NCBI GenBank assembly: GCA_026120185.1
Contig: JANUWF010001696.1
Span: 186,001-250,000, forward strand
DNA length: 64,000 nt
From: Voacanga thouarsii
Taxonomy: Eukaryota; Streptophyta; Magnoliopsida; Gentianales; Apocynaceae
Direction: 5' to 3'
This document shows, in pieces, positions 11,970-24,747 of this stretch. Numbering within the stretch: position 1 is the stretch's first letter; each line of letters starts with the position of its first letter. The position numbers and the translations under genes are program-made. The notes beneath the pieces were generated by a model. The model saw only the letters and a program-made list of their open reading frames with translations, was not told the DNA's origin and ran no database searches.

Positions 11970-12003
<34 letters not shown>
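11899..12003. repeat. GA/GGGA and (TA)n microsatellites
   Basis: A GA and GGGA run is followed by a short spacer and a (TA)n run from about 11970. The solo B LTR has a shorter CT run and AT-rich run in the equivalent place (22300-22376), so the tract is hypervariable between copies. Confidence 0.95.
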
Positions 12004-12005
<2 letters not shown>

Positions 12006-13579
12006 TTAAGAGTTGAAGATGAATGAAGATTGAGATGATCGTTCATGCTTACCTTGAAGGTGTTCTTGAGCCTTCAAGAAAATTCTTGTTTTTTATCTAA
12101 AAGTGAGACTTTGATTTCAGTGTTTGATGTTAAAAATTGCAGGAATGGATTCACGAGAATGAGTAGGTATAATATGGAATTTTTGGGGAAGATTGAAGCA
12201 GTTTTGAATGTCCTTAGGCGTGAGAATGGTAGTAAGTGTTCTTGGTGATTTGGAGAGAATGGAGAGAATGGATGACCCTGGCTGAAATTCTATTGGGAAA
12301 GAGTGGGCGACTAGTTTGGAGGTTTTTGGTAATTGGATTTTCAGATTTGGGAGGAAAAGGAAAGCTGGTTGTTTGAAATTCAAAAAGAATAATTTAGAGA
12401 ATATTTTGTGGTAGCAAATATGGTAAGAAGATCTTTGTTGTTGGAGGTCTTTTGGAAGCTTCAATGGCCGACTGAATCGCTGGAATTTCTGCTGAGATGA
12501 ATGATGTTCGAATGAGCTTAATAGTGGTCGAAATATGGCGTACAATGGTGAAGGAATTTTCTGGTTGTTTGAGGTTTACTCCATGGAAGATTACTGGATA
12601 TTTTGCTAGAATTTTGGACTCCAATTAATGGCTTGATTGTTATAATTGATGGAGAGATTTTAGGAGCAGCCATGGAGCTCCTTTTGTGGAGAACACTGGT
12701 GAGGATGATGAAGTTCAGTTCATGGCTGTTCAAGGTGAGTTTGTACAGAAAAGTGGGTTGAGTTTCAGACAAGGGTGAAGAAGGAACAACACTGGAAATT
12801 CTGATCAACCTTTCGCAAGCTTGCTGGAAATTTCTGGGCAAATTTTTCTACCGCGATTCATTCGATTTGCTGTAGGTTTGAAGGGATACTGGGAGGTCCT
12901 TTAAGGCTGGTTTCCAGCCTTCTTTATGGGGGAAAAACAAGGTTGAATTGCTGGTTGAAAAGCTGGAAGAAACAGCTAGGTTTTTGGCTCACTAAGCTGT
13001 GAAAACTGTCCAGGAATTTTCCAGGTTTGCACAGCTTTTGTACAGCTCGGTTTTGGCTAGAATTTTCAGTCTTCAAGCTGAGTGAATTGGTCATTTTTTT
13101 GGCAGTATTTCGGAGGGAAAGATGGCTGAAATTTTTGACAATTGGACTGATCAAGAAGCTGGAAAAATCTCCAGATTACTACATGAAGAAGATGAACACA
13201 CATAGGTTGGAGTTTGAAGGTTCAACTTGGGAGATTAATTCTCTTGGGAACCTTCCATAACTCCTCCCCATTTTTAGCTAGCAAGATACCTCACATAGAA
13301 ATTTTCGAAACCTCAATATCACAGAACTTTGCTGGAATTTTCTGAAAATAAAATTGGCTTAGATAAATTGAACAACCGAATTGATTAAGAAGTAGGGAAA
13401 GCTAGAGATCAAGAAGGGTATGAATCCCTTAAAAATTTTTGTAGGGCACAAGAGTGGAATTAGGACATTCCTTTCGTGTCTCCCCTAGGACAACTCTCCT
13501 ACTCTTCCCCAAGGCATGCAAAGGCTGAAATATAGCCTACCTAACCAAAAATAAATTTTATTCTTGCTAAAACTCAAAC

Positions 13580-13648
13580 GATGGAATTTGAACTCAAGAC
13601 CTTAAGGGTTTATTCTAAAGCTCTAACCACTAAACTACAACAACTCTT
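13580..13648 (-). other. tRNA-like segment in B 5' LTR
   Basis: On the minus strand, GTAGTTTAGTGGTTAGAGC (A-box-like) is followed by GAGTTCAAATTCC (B-box-like), about 247 bp from the LTR start. It is one of the two most tRNA-like copies. Confidence 0.6.
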
Positions 13649-15706
13649 ATTCTTATTTTCTCTCCCAAATATTTTTCCTATTTAACCTAACCCTCAAGCT
13701 ATCTCCCTATTTCCACCACAAGCAAAATTACCATTTTGCCCTTCTTACTCACTAAGCACAATTAAGCCATCTAGACCACAAATCACAAATCCAAACCACA
13801 TAGAATCATATAAAAATATAATTATGCATACGAAAAAAATATGATATGCATCCCGACCCCCTTACTCTAAGGTTGGTTTTAGCTGGGGTTTCACAAAGTG
13901 TTCCATCATTTCCTTAGAATTTTAGCTTAATAGGTTAGTTCCCAACTCTTCCTTGTTCTCGGTTGTTTTAGCACTTAGACTGGCCAAACAACACTAGAAT
14001 TTGTAGCTTCCTGGAATAATCATCTCATCTACATATGTAGTGCATTAAGTAGTGACAGCTCTCTCTTGTTTTCCTTTCAAATTATTCCTCTCGGTTTTTT
14101 ACCTTTTGTTTCACCATTGGAGATTGTTTTTCCCTAGGACCAAGGTTCAATTTGGAGCTAGCCTTGGCTTCCTTGCTCCTAAGTCATGGCTGCCTACACT
14201 CACAAGAAAACTAAGCCATGTACTGGCTATCCTTTTTCCTCCCATAAAGCCATGGACCACTAACTGTCAAGCTATGGTTGGCGGTCTTATTTGGCATGGC
14301 AAGGACTGTCTTGCTCAATCCAAGGGCTGGCCTCATCTCACAAAAAACCAAAGGCAAGGACCAGCTTTGACAAAGCCATTCTCGGCTACCCACTAAAGAA
14401 GACGTCTTCTTCTATTTTTTTCTACAATGGCCACCAAAAACTCCGTTGAAGCACATTAAACAACTCCAAGAATTCAACTATTACTCTATTAACTTAGTTT
14501 CTTGAATTTTAAACTCAAATATCAAGCCAAACTTCTAGAAAAACAAAATATCTTGAACTATTTGAACATACAGAAATGAGCTATATTCAATCTACCTATT
14601 CAACGGAACACCAATTATTTCTCCTCCACTTTCTGAATTTTATTCTAGTCACTTCTTCCATTCTGTCAAACCATCACAGACCTTTATAGGAACTTACCTT
14701 GATTTAGTTAAACACTTTCATAATCCCAAATTTTAAAATCCCATAGCCAACTCCTGAAACTCCTCCGAGCTACTTTAGCACAAGGAAGTCAATAGTGGAA
14801 TTTTTAATCATATTCAGTCCCTTCCTTTTAAAACCATTAGAAATAATCTTCAGCATTTCTTCCTCTCTTTAGTACTTTGCTCTCTATTTCTAGAATATTC
14901 ACTCACTAGACTTTAGCTTAGCTCTTTCCACTAAACTGACAAAGAACCTGCCCTAAGGTCAATATCCAAAGATATTAATCCCCCAATCTTCAATATCAAT
15001 AGGAGCAGAAGTGAAGGCCTATGTTTCCCAACATACCATCGACAGGACACTTAAGACTCTAGCTATCATTCTCAGACAAGTAATCCACTTTAATTTTTTT
15101 TGTTACCAGATTATAAGATTAATATTTTCCTATTGACACATGTTAGTTTATACTGAGTTGTAGATGATTTGTGATATGATTGTGTTGATGTTAGAGGTGG
15201 TTAGGGTATTGTATATATAAATGCAGTATGGAGGGAAATGTGATTATGTGGTTATGACTTATAACATGAACTGATTTTGCTTAAGGATGCATGAAGTTGT
15301 ATTTTATGGATCACTATTATGATTTAATTTACCATGATATATGTTGTTACTTTTATTCAGTCAACCATTATATATTGATATTATGGTTCAATAAGCTATT
15401 TTTAGCACTATTTCTAAAGAGTTGTTTTATTATTCACCATAATAACAATAAAAAATATTTGTCATTAGAATTGTTAATATGCACTATTTATTGACTACTA
15501 TTAGTACTTGTAAGTTGTTGTTGTTGTATAAAACTATATTATATACATATTATTTATTACTTAGAATTATTATGAAATTCATTGCCTAGTGCATATTATT
15601 TTAATTATTTTATTTAGATTACGAGCTATTATCTCCTAAAAAATAATTATGATTCATAAATATTGAAAACTAGTATTTATCAACATTAGTAATATTATTA
15701 TCACAC

Positions 15707-15803
<97 letters not shown>

Positions 15804-15890
15804 AATTACTTGTACTATTACTATTATTATTACTACTACTATTATGCTTGTCATTATTAATTCTATTATCCTTATTAAAATATTTAATAC

Positions 15891-15927
<37 letters not shown>

Positions 15928-15945
15928 ATTATTATTATTATTACT
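15707..15945. repeat. (TTA)n microsatellite, two blocks
   Basis: A TTA run of about 96 bp (15707-15802) and a second interrupted run (15890-15945). Any frame read through it gives poly-Ile/Asn/Leu, which is not a gene. Confidence 0.97.
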
Positions 15946-16983
15946 GCTTGTATTATTTTTTACCATTATCAAAATTATCCTTACTACTAATGTTAATATC
16001 AAAACTTTAGTATGGCCAAATATCAATTAATATTATTTGATCTATTAATTAGCATTAATAAATTATGATATATTAATATCTTGTACTTATTAACTAGTCA
16101 CTATTTTCTAAAAGAAAATATACAAGTAGCTTACTGGTTGATCCATATGACACGAAGTTCATTAGCTATAAAATTATTATTTTATATTATAATATACCAA
16201 TGGTTGTTTTTATTTACTAATTAATAAAGAGCTTATAATTGATCTTTGTTGGGCATTATCAGTAGTATATTATTTAATTATTATTAGGTGTTGTTGTTAA
16301 TAGGGGTTATTGCTGTTATTACAGAATATTGGATTGTAGAAACATGGTTATGAATACTTCATGTTTGGAGGTATGCTTTCATCTTTAACGAGCTGTTATA
16401 AGGATAATGATATTTGTTGGACCAAATTGGTTGTTGAGTTGGTTTTGGTAGTTGGACTCTTTTGTTGCTATGATAGTGTAAGTATTAAATAAGAACTGTC
16501 AAAGTTAGGTGAAACTTGGGGATTAGGGTTATACGTATGCTTATGCACTTGTAATGGAAGAATCGCTGGCCAATAGTGACATGTACTTTGTATTTTCCCA
16601 GGTGGGGCTAGGTTTAATCGATCAGGACCTCAAGAGATTTTATCTGTAAGATAAAGCAATCAAGTAAATTCTTGCATAAAACTATTTACTGTACAAATGT
16701 GCTTCTACAAGTCTAGTATAATCGTGTTGTAAAGACATTGTTGACTTATAATTATGGTTATTTTTCATATTCTAACAAACTGAAGTAGCTTTACCAAATG
16801 AAGACCTTTCAAAACAAAACGTTAGATTTTCTTATATTATACTTCGAACTCAGATTTTTTGGGACTAAATTTGCAATTCCTAGGTAATGCTTTTTATTGA
16901 ATTTTTCCCATCTGGAACAAATAAAATGTTGAGTGCTCAATAAGGGTAGGCTAATTATACTAGTCTTAAAAGGTTAAAGTTAG

Positions 16984-17012
16984 TCTTTTGGCAGGAGGCC
17001 ACCTCCACAAGA
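16984..17012 (+). other. Conserved LTR hairpin (C)
   Basis: Arms TCTTTTGG and CCACAAGA pair with one mismatch around the shared AGGAGGCCACCT core. Confidence 0.5.
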
Positions 17013-17728
17013 TAAGCTCAACTTGACCAAGTTACAATACTAGCAAGTCAGGCGAGTCCGTGCTAGCAACATAGTCCATGCGGACTATACTGTCTCCGAA
17101 ATGGACAACCAGTAAGTTAGATTGTATTGAAGGAGGAGTATCTCATCTAGTGAGCCGATCATCCATTTGTATTGTGATGGAGGGTTTCCAAATACACAGT
17201 CATAATATAGGGTTTTATGGCCATGACTATAATACAGGGTTTCATAGTCACTTTCATTTTGAGTGGTTTATTGCATTATGAAGTTGTGCTCTTTTATTTC
17301 AAATATTTATGAAAAACACCACTCAATGTTCAAAATTAATTATTTCGACATGCAAATTTTTATTGTGACTAGTTCAATGCTATATGAACAAAATGTTTCT
17401 TGAATTAATGTGAGCACACACATGACTTTCTGGGAAATTTTTCTCACCTTGTTTTATTCCACGTTTTCAAGATGATCCTGCTTTGAAGGTTGACTTGCCT
17501 TGAGACATGAGGATCTCAATATGATTTGATTGTATATATTTCTTGGAGGACTTCATTTATTCATTTTCAGATTGCAAGACTTGTATAAGCATTTTTTTCG
17601 GTTGTAACAAGTTTTGAAATTACAATATTTCTAATTTTGTTCCTTTTTGCTTATTTTGAAAAACCTCTTCTCCTAAGGACAGGGTGATATCCCTACCATT
17701 TTAGGGAACATAGGTAGTGGTTGTTACA

Positions 17729-18350
17729 ACCATACCACTCAAGACACACACTAAATCTTACATTCTTTCTCTCAGTATTTCCAAGCACCCTTCACTATTT
17801 ATTCCACTTTTAAGCCCTCTATTTCTTTTTTCATATTTTTTTTTAAATTTGAAATGCAAAAGACCAAAACAACCACTTATCTAAAACATGGAACACTTAT
17901 AACTTCTCTATACTCTCAGTCACTTTCACTCTCTATTCTCTCTAGCAAAGTCGCGGCACAATATTTCTCTTCCTTCATTCGGTTATCTTCAACCCTTGTC
18001 TACTCAGTCATCACAGAAGCAATCGAGCGCACCTTGCTCACCCTCTCTTGGCTTCACCGCCACCTTAGCAAGAACAACGTAAACAAAAGTTCATTCTTTT
18101 CCTCAATTTCTAAATCACTCAAGGTAAAACATATATTTAGTTTTCTCTTATCTTCCATTCACAAGGATCAATCTATCAAAGACAAGGCATCGAAGCACTC
18201 TCATCGACACCATCATACTTGTGAAAGCAATCAAGCTTGTCTTCTAAACAATCCATACTCTTTTGATTTCATTCTTTAATCATTTAATCTAATTTGTTGA
18301 ATTTTAACGAACTTATGGTTGATTAAGGGAGTATGTATAGATGTTGTTGG
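17729..18350 (+). repeat. Fragment of another LTR between C and D
   Basis: Repeat-like sequence with a CACTCAAGGTAAAAC stretch resembling the mid-LTR GGTAAG region of A and B. It is most simply a piece of an older LTR into which both C and D inserted. No convincing gene: the ORF at 17854-18279 has no known domain. Confidence 0.4.
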
Positions 18351-20420
18351 CATAACACCCTACCTAAAACTACCTTTAGAGTAGGAGAATGATCTATATT
18401 TCATAGCATATCATAAGTGTATATGATTTATTAAATTAATTTCTATATGTTCTATATTGTTTATCTGTGGTTCATTATGTATCAGAGAGACAGGACTTTA
18501 ATAAAAATTAGGAAGGTTTTTCTTTATGATTCATGAGAAAATAATTAGGTAGTTTTAGAGCTAAGGGATAAGAGAAATTGATTTGGAAAAGAGAACGCTA
18601 GAGATATTGTGGTATAGCGGCTAGAGATTGGAGATGGTTTCTTAGTGACTTCAAATCCCACTTACTACAAAATTACTTTTGATTTTAATGCTTTCCTATC
18701 TCATTGGCTGGTGGGTACAACCGAACCACTATTTAAAGCTCTTCTTACATCCCATGAATTTAGGAGAGGTCTGTTGAGAGTTATGAAATTCAATTCTTTA
18801 CATATCCTAAGAAGATTTAGTTAAAATCTTCAATTTCCTATATTTGTGTTTCATTGTTATAGCTCTTTCGAATTTGAACCACTAATTAACTTGAATTCTC
18901 CTATATTTAGGTTGTATGTGCTAAACTCTTAACCATTTTTGTTTTCAAAATTTCAGCCTTTTTTGAATAACCTCGGCTAAAATATAGGTGGGAAATAGAG
19001 GGTGGAATTTTAAGGAATTTCTAAAACTCTAGGTTTGAGAAATTCTTGGTTATTCAAAATTGAATTACCTATTTTATCTCCTAAGGGAACTTCATATTGT
19101 TGGTTCTTGATTTAGTTGAAAAGCTAGAAAATTTTTCTTGTTTAGTACCTTAGGTTACTCAGTCACACAATTTCTCTTTTGTGACAAAAAAAATTACAAC
19201 AAGTTCCTTTATAATGAGCAAAAGTTGGAACTTGTTCTATCCATATTCTTGTTTGATTTCAGCCCTTAACGGAGACATTTAGATACCAAACTCAAGTAAC
19301 CAAACTACACAAAAACAGCTTTGCTGCTTTTGATTATTTCTATACAACGGTTTTATCTAGCTTCTACTTATGCATACTTCTTATCTACTACTTTTGGAAT
19401 TTCTTAAGCATTGAAACCATGAAATATCTTCTACTTCACTCATTTTGTCCTATATCCAAACAACTAGTCAAGCCTACATTGCAGCACCTCAAAACTCTCC
19501 TACATCGTAGCTGCAAACACTTTATTCAAAATGTTTTGAAATGAAATTTAAAACCCACAACTAACTCCTAGTAACTCTACACACTTTCACTCACATATAA
19601 GAAGAAATTTCCAGCATTCTTGGTGCCATATAATTTGATTTTTCTCACCTCCTTCTTCTTTATTATTTCAACCTTCATGAGCACCCAAGCCGATTATTTT
19701 CTTCCTTTCCCCATGGCAGCCAAAAATCTCCAATGTTATATCTTCAATCTCCCCAAAATTTCATCTATTGAATTTAGCTTGAATTTGGAAATTAAATTCC
19801 TTGAATATCTCCTTCAAACTCTCAACCAAAACAACTTATGATTGCACCCCAAGTTATAAAATTCTAGCTTTCATTCTTCACAGTATTCAACCAACATAGG
19901 CACAAAACTATTCCATTTTTCTCCTCCATTCTTTGTGACTGAAAGAACCACCATTAAAGCACCTTTGGTTCTTTCTAAACTTCAGCCATTGTTCCTTCAT
20001 TTTAGGTTCTTCAAATTTAAATTCAAAACCTAAGCAAACCCCTAGGAAATCTCTACCATTTAGTCTTCCCATTCTTGATTATAACCAGGCATTGTCACAT
20101 ATGTTTCTACAATTTATCTTCTCATTTTCTATTCTATTTGCTTATAGTTAGCAGCTTACCATCACTATAGTCTCCACTATTCACTCAAAAAAATTTTAAT
20201 TTCAAAATTTAAAGACCATATTTAACATCGAGAAGCTCTCTATTATCAAACCAGTTGAAACACCACACACACATTAATCAATCGGCCATCTCTACTCAAA
20301 ACACTCTCAAACTTCTTTCAATTGTTCTGTTGTTCTCTCAAGAACACCAAGAATACCAGGAACACACACTTGCACTCTTCAATATCTTACTCATCTCCAA
20401 GCACTCAAGAACACTCTAAG
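18351..20420 (+). repeat. Element D 5' LTR, left part
   Basis: It begins CATAACACCCTACC, aligning with the A-type start TGTAATACCCCGCC, with matching text CTACCTTTAGAGTAGG and CATAGCATATCATAAG. The exact first base is uncertain (18348-18351). A tRNA-like segment lies at 18605-18662. It is cut at 20420 by the solo B LTR. No gene is seen. Confidence 0.7.
18605..18662 (+). other. tRNA-like segment in D LTR
   Basis: TTGTGGTATAGCGGCTAGAG is followed by CTTCAAATCCC, 254 bp from the LTR start. A more decayed copy of the shared module. Confidence 0.45.
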
Positions 20421-20663
20421 TGTGAAACTCCAATTGAAACCTACCTTACAGAAAGGGGTTGGGATGCATATCATATTTTCTTGCATGCATAATTATATTT
20501 TTATACGGTTTTATGTGCTTTAGATATGTGATTTATAGCTTAGAAGGTTTAATTGTGTTTACTGAGTAAGAAGGGAAAAATGGTAATTTTCTCTTGAGGT
20601 GAAAAAAGGGAGATAACTTGAGGATAAAATAAGACAAAAATTTGGGAAAAGAAATAAGAACAA

Positions 20664-20735
20664 GAGTTGTTGTGGTTTAGTGGTTAGAGCTTTGGGATTA
20701 ATTCTTGAGGTCTTGAGTTCAAATTCCATCACTGG
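20664..20735 (+). other. tRNA-like segment in solo B LTR
   Basis: A-box-like TGGTTTAGTGGTTAGAGC (from about 20673) and B-box-like GAGTTCAAATTCC (20715-20727). The best-preserved copy of the module, about 243 bp from the LTR start. Confidence 0.6.
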
Positions 20736-22345
20736 AGTTTTTGTATGATTAAATTTTATTTTTGTTTGGGAAGGCTAGGTTTCGGCCTTTACATACTTTA
20801 GGGAAGAGTAGGAGTGTTGTCCTAGGGGAGACATGATAGGAATGTCCTAATCCCACTCTTGTTCCCTACAAAAGCTTCTAAGGGATTCATACCCTTTTTA
20901 ATCTCTAGTTTTCCTTAAATCTTAGACAACTAGGTTGTTTGATTTATTTAAGCCAATTTTATTCCAGAAAAATTCCAGCAAAGTGTTGTGGCTTTGAAGG
21001 TTTCGAAAATGTCCATATGAGTCATCTTGTTGGCCAAAAATAGGGAGGTGTTTTGGAAGTTTCCCAAGAGAATTAATCTCCATGGTTAAACCTTCAAAAC
21101 TCCAATCTAGTTGTGTTCATTTTCTTCGTGTTGTAAACTGAAAATTTTCCAGCTTCTTGTTTAGTCCAAGTGTAAAAAATTTCAGCCATCTTTTCCTCCC
21201 AAATGCTGCCAGAAAAATGGCCATTTCACTCAACTTGAAGGCTGAAAATCACAGCCAAAATCGAGTTGCACAAAAAACTGTGCAAATCAGAAAATTTTCT
21301 GGACAACTTTCGCAGCTTTGGTAAACCTAAACCAAGCTGTTTCTTCTAGTTTTTCACCCAGCATCTTAGCCACATTTTTCCTCCATAAAGAAGGCTGAAA
21401 ACTAGCCTTCAAAGACCTCTAAATACCCCTTCAAATCTTCTGCAAGCTGACTGGAAAATGGCAGAAAAATCTGCCCAGGAATTCAAGCAAACTTGCGAAA
21501 AAGCTTAACAGAATTTTCCAGCTTTGTTCCTTCTTCAGCCATGTCCGAAACCTCCACCATTTTTTCTATACAAACTCCCCTTAAACAGCCATGAACTGAG
21601 CTTCATCATCTTCCCCAGCATTCTGCTCGAAAACCAGTCCATGGCTGCTCCTAAAATATCTCCATCAATTACTCCAATCAAACAATTGATTGAAGACCAA
21701 AATTCCAGCAAACATATTTAGTAAACTACCATAAACCATTCCTCAAACAACCAGAAATCCATTCACCGTTGTGCGCCATATTTTCGGCCACCATTGAGCT
21801 CCTTCAAACAACTTTCATTCCAGCAAAAATCATAGACAAACAACCGGCCATTGGAGCTTCCTAAAGCTCTCCATTGACCAAGATCTTCCTACTATATTTT
21901 GTTTCCAAAATTGAGTCCCTAAAATATTCTTTTTGGATTTCAAACAACCAGCTTTCCTTTTCCTTTCAAACCAAAAAATTCAATTGCCAAAACCCCTCAA
22001 ACAATTCGGCCACCCTAATCCCACAGAATTTCGGCCAGCTCTCCCTCAATCCTCTCCATTCTCTTCAACCTTCAAGAACATCTACAAGCATTCTCACACC
22101 TAAGACCACTCCAAACCTTTCCAATATTCTCCAAAAACTCTAGATCACACCTACTGAACCCCTTGAAACCACTTCTACAATTTTTAACATCAAACACTGA
22201 AATCAAAGTTCCTTTTTTGGATTGAAAAACTAATATTTTCGTAAAGGCTCAAGAACACCATCAAGGTGAGCATGATCAATCATCTCCATCTTCAACTTCT
22301 AATGAATATATACATATATATAGATACTAATGGACTCTCTTTTCC

Positions 22346-22376
22346 TCTTTCTCTCTCTCTCTCTCTCTCCTCTCTC
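22346..22376. repeat. (CT)n microsatellite
   Basis: A short CT run in the solo B LTR, at the place of the longer GA/TA runs of the minus-strand B LTR. Confidence 0.9.
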
Positions 22377-24012
22377 TTGGCCGAATGCTGTCTCTTTCCT
22401 TGGCCGAATGGTTACTTCAACCATGGCCATATTTTCTTCTTCTCTCTTATCGGATCAAGTCTCCTAGCCAGAGGATTCTCTAGAAACATCCCCAAGGTAG
22501 TCATCATTCAAGTAAGTTTCTTCCATCTTCTCTTTAAATTCAAGATTCATATCTCCAGGATGTTATTGGATGGAGATGGATTGTGATTAGGGTTTGAACA
22601 TGTATTGTTGTGATGGAGTTGAGATTGAAGCATGAATAAATATGTGTATATAATGGAGATGGGATTGATGCATGAGTTGATTGCCTTGGTTGAATTTTAT
22701 GATTTTTAGGGTTTTGTTGCATGCTCTCCATGTCGTGGGTGGTATATGTGATCAAGCATGATAGAGATTATGTCACATTTGGTGAATAGGGTTTATGTTC
22801 ATTGTTAAAGCCATGAATATATTTATGGTAGTTGAATTTGGATCATGCCTTGGTAAATTTAGATCTATGCCGTTATTCATGATTTGGATGATTTGATGAA
22901 TTGGTGTGGAGTGTATGTTCATGATTATGGTTAGCAATAGAAATATGATCATGACCTTGTTGTCCCTAAGCCAATTTTATTTCATCAATGAAATGATTAA
23001 TACTATAACTTCTCCTAGTAAACTTCGAAAACCCTAGGAAAGGTGGATTTGGACTATTATATATAAAATAAGGATATTTTAGTCAAATTAATGATAGCTT
23101 TTATTAAAGAAATAAAATATATAGATTTTATATAAAATAAAATATATAGAAAATAGTAATAAAACCCTTTTCCCTAAATAATCATACTAGGTGAAATATT
23201 AATTTGGTAAATCTTATATTCATAAATACCATTCAAAATTTATTTACTGTCTTTTAATCAAAACCTATTAAAATTTACTTATTATCTTTCAATCGAAACC
23301 ATTAAATTTACTTACAACTAATTTTAGTTACCAAGTATTTTCTAACCATTAATTATTAATAGATTATTATTTTAAATAATTCCATCTAGGTTCTAGGACC
23401 CTTCATCAAATAAACTCTAATTTATTCATAGTAAGATTTAAACCTTCAACTTATTAGTACCTATTTCCCAAAACCCTAATTATTTTAATATCAAACTAGA
23501 CTCATCTTATAGACCCTTTATTTGTTATCTAGCCTTAAAGCTTGGGACACTAGGGTCATGGTTGTAGTAAGTTGAGCTAGTTTTATTTGTAAAAGCAAAT
23601 TTTGGCTTGAGTTTAATTATGGTTTATATTTACCCCAGGCGAGGTTAGGTCAACTGTTGGAGACCTTTATTTTGAGCAAGGATCAGGTAAGCTCCTACAT
23701 AAAACCTATTGATGAAAAATGATTACTATGGCAAGCCAAATATAGAGTGCGTGAACACTCACTTCTGTAAAGGCAAATGAGGGTTACCTCATTTCTCATT
23801 TCAGACAAATAAATTATTTGAAAATCAAGGGGCAGTTTTACTCAAACCCTAAAGCTCTTTCTAAAACTAGTTTTGCCCCAAACTTTGGAAATCATTAATT
23901 GCCATTTTCAAGTGGTACTATGCTTTATTCATTTTTCCCAAGCGGAATAAATTACGTTGAGTACTCAATAAGGGTGGATTGCTATGACTAGCCTTTTAAG
24001 GGCTAAGGTAAG

Positions 24013-24040
24013 TCTCTCAATAGGTGGCCACCTCTGAGGG
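24013..24040 (+). other. Conserved LTR hairpin (solo B)
   Basis: A perfect 12-bp palindrome AGGTGGCCACCT (24022-24033) is flanked by CTCTCA and TGAGGG. The arms differ from A1 and A2 but still pair. Confidence 0.55.
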
Positions 24041-24747
24041 GTGAGTCCTTCCCAGATAAGATGTCAGTTCAGTAGGTTGTGCCGGTCCGAGCTAGAAGTT
24101 TTCAGTCAAGTGGATTGTGTGTTGCCAGAATGGACAACCGGCTTTGTTTGGGTATAGAGAATGAGCAGTATCTTACCTGGTAGACTGATCACCTACTGTT
24201 TGTCAGTCTACATAAAGTGTGGCATTCTGACCATTGTACGGTTATGGGACCCAACATGTGGTAACCCATGACCACCTTTTTGAGTGGTTGATTTTATTGA
24301 ACATATATGGTTGGAAAAGCCAAAACACCACTCTTAATTTTGACAATTGTTTATTACTTGCCAGTATTTCTCTTATGAAGATTTTACACTTTGCATTCAT
24401 GAACTATTTCACTGGACACTCAAAGCACACACGAACTTACTGAGATTTTTATCTCATCACCCTTTTTACCAAGATTTCAGGTCGATCCTACTGTGGGGAT
24501 AAGTAGCTAGTTGTTGCCTACCTTGGAAGACATTATGATATTTATTTTGTGTAATGCTTTGGGAGATGAGAGTGACCAATTTTATTTTGGATTTATGTTT
24601 TAGATTCTTGGATTGTAATAAGTTTTATGTTTTATGTATTGTTTATATTCTATTATTTTGATCGTGTGACCTAGTTATAAAGACCCCTTATCCTTTAGAC
24701 GGGGCGACATCCCCGGCCCTGTTGGGCCTAGGTAGTGGGGTGTTACA

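Larger units (their letters stand above)
9584..13895 (-). repeat. B 5' LTR (minus strand)
   Basis: This 4312-bp LTR starts TGTGAAACCCC (right edge at 13895) and ends at 9584 beside the primer site. It aligns with the solo LTR at 20421-24747 (4327 bp). It carries a tRNA-like segment, the conserved hairpin, a (TA)n run and a GGGA/GA run. No gene is seen. The 5 bp outside the right edge, AAGTG (13896-13900), should be the target duplication; its partner is outside the window. Confidence 0.9.
13896..17728 (+). repeat. LTR C fragment (related gypsy LTR)
   Basis: The 3' part of a divergent LTR of the same superfamily. It has GAGTGCTCAATAAGGG at about 16930, the conserved hairpin at 16984-17012, a U5 hairpin AGGG/CCCT at 17681-17694, and ends TGTTACA at 17728. 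No primer site follows, so it is a 3' or solo LTR. Its left end is cut by element B. A long TTA microsatellite lies in its middle. No gene is visible. Confidence 0.75.
20421..24747 (+). mobile_element. Solo B-type LTR
   Basis: 4327 bp from TGTGAAACTCC to TGTTACA, with no internal region and no primer site after it. It is probably left by recombination between the two LTRs of an element. Flanking 5-mers are CTAAG and TCAAG, differing by two transitions, so the target duplication is decayed or uncertain. It carries the tRNA-like segment, the hairpin and a U5 hairpin (24700-24715). It interrupts the D LTR. Confidence 0.85.

Noticed and set aside
12117..12841. Several overlapping minus-strand ORFs in the B LTR
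   Set aside because: The same region in the solo B LTR does not keep the frames, and no domain is seen.
15654..16026. Overlapping ORFs of Ile, Asn and Leu repeats
   Set aside because: They are translations of a TTA microsatellite in all frames.
17854..18279. ORF of 141 codons, Ser/His-rich
   Set aside because: No known domain, AT-rich LTR context, and no splice or promoter support for a host gene.
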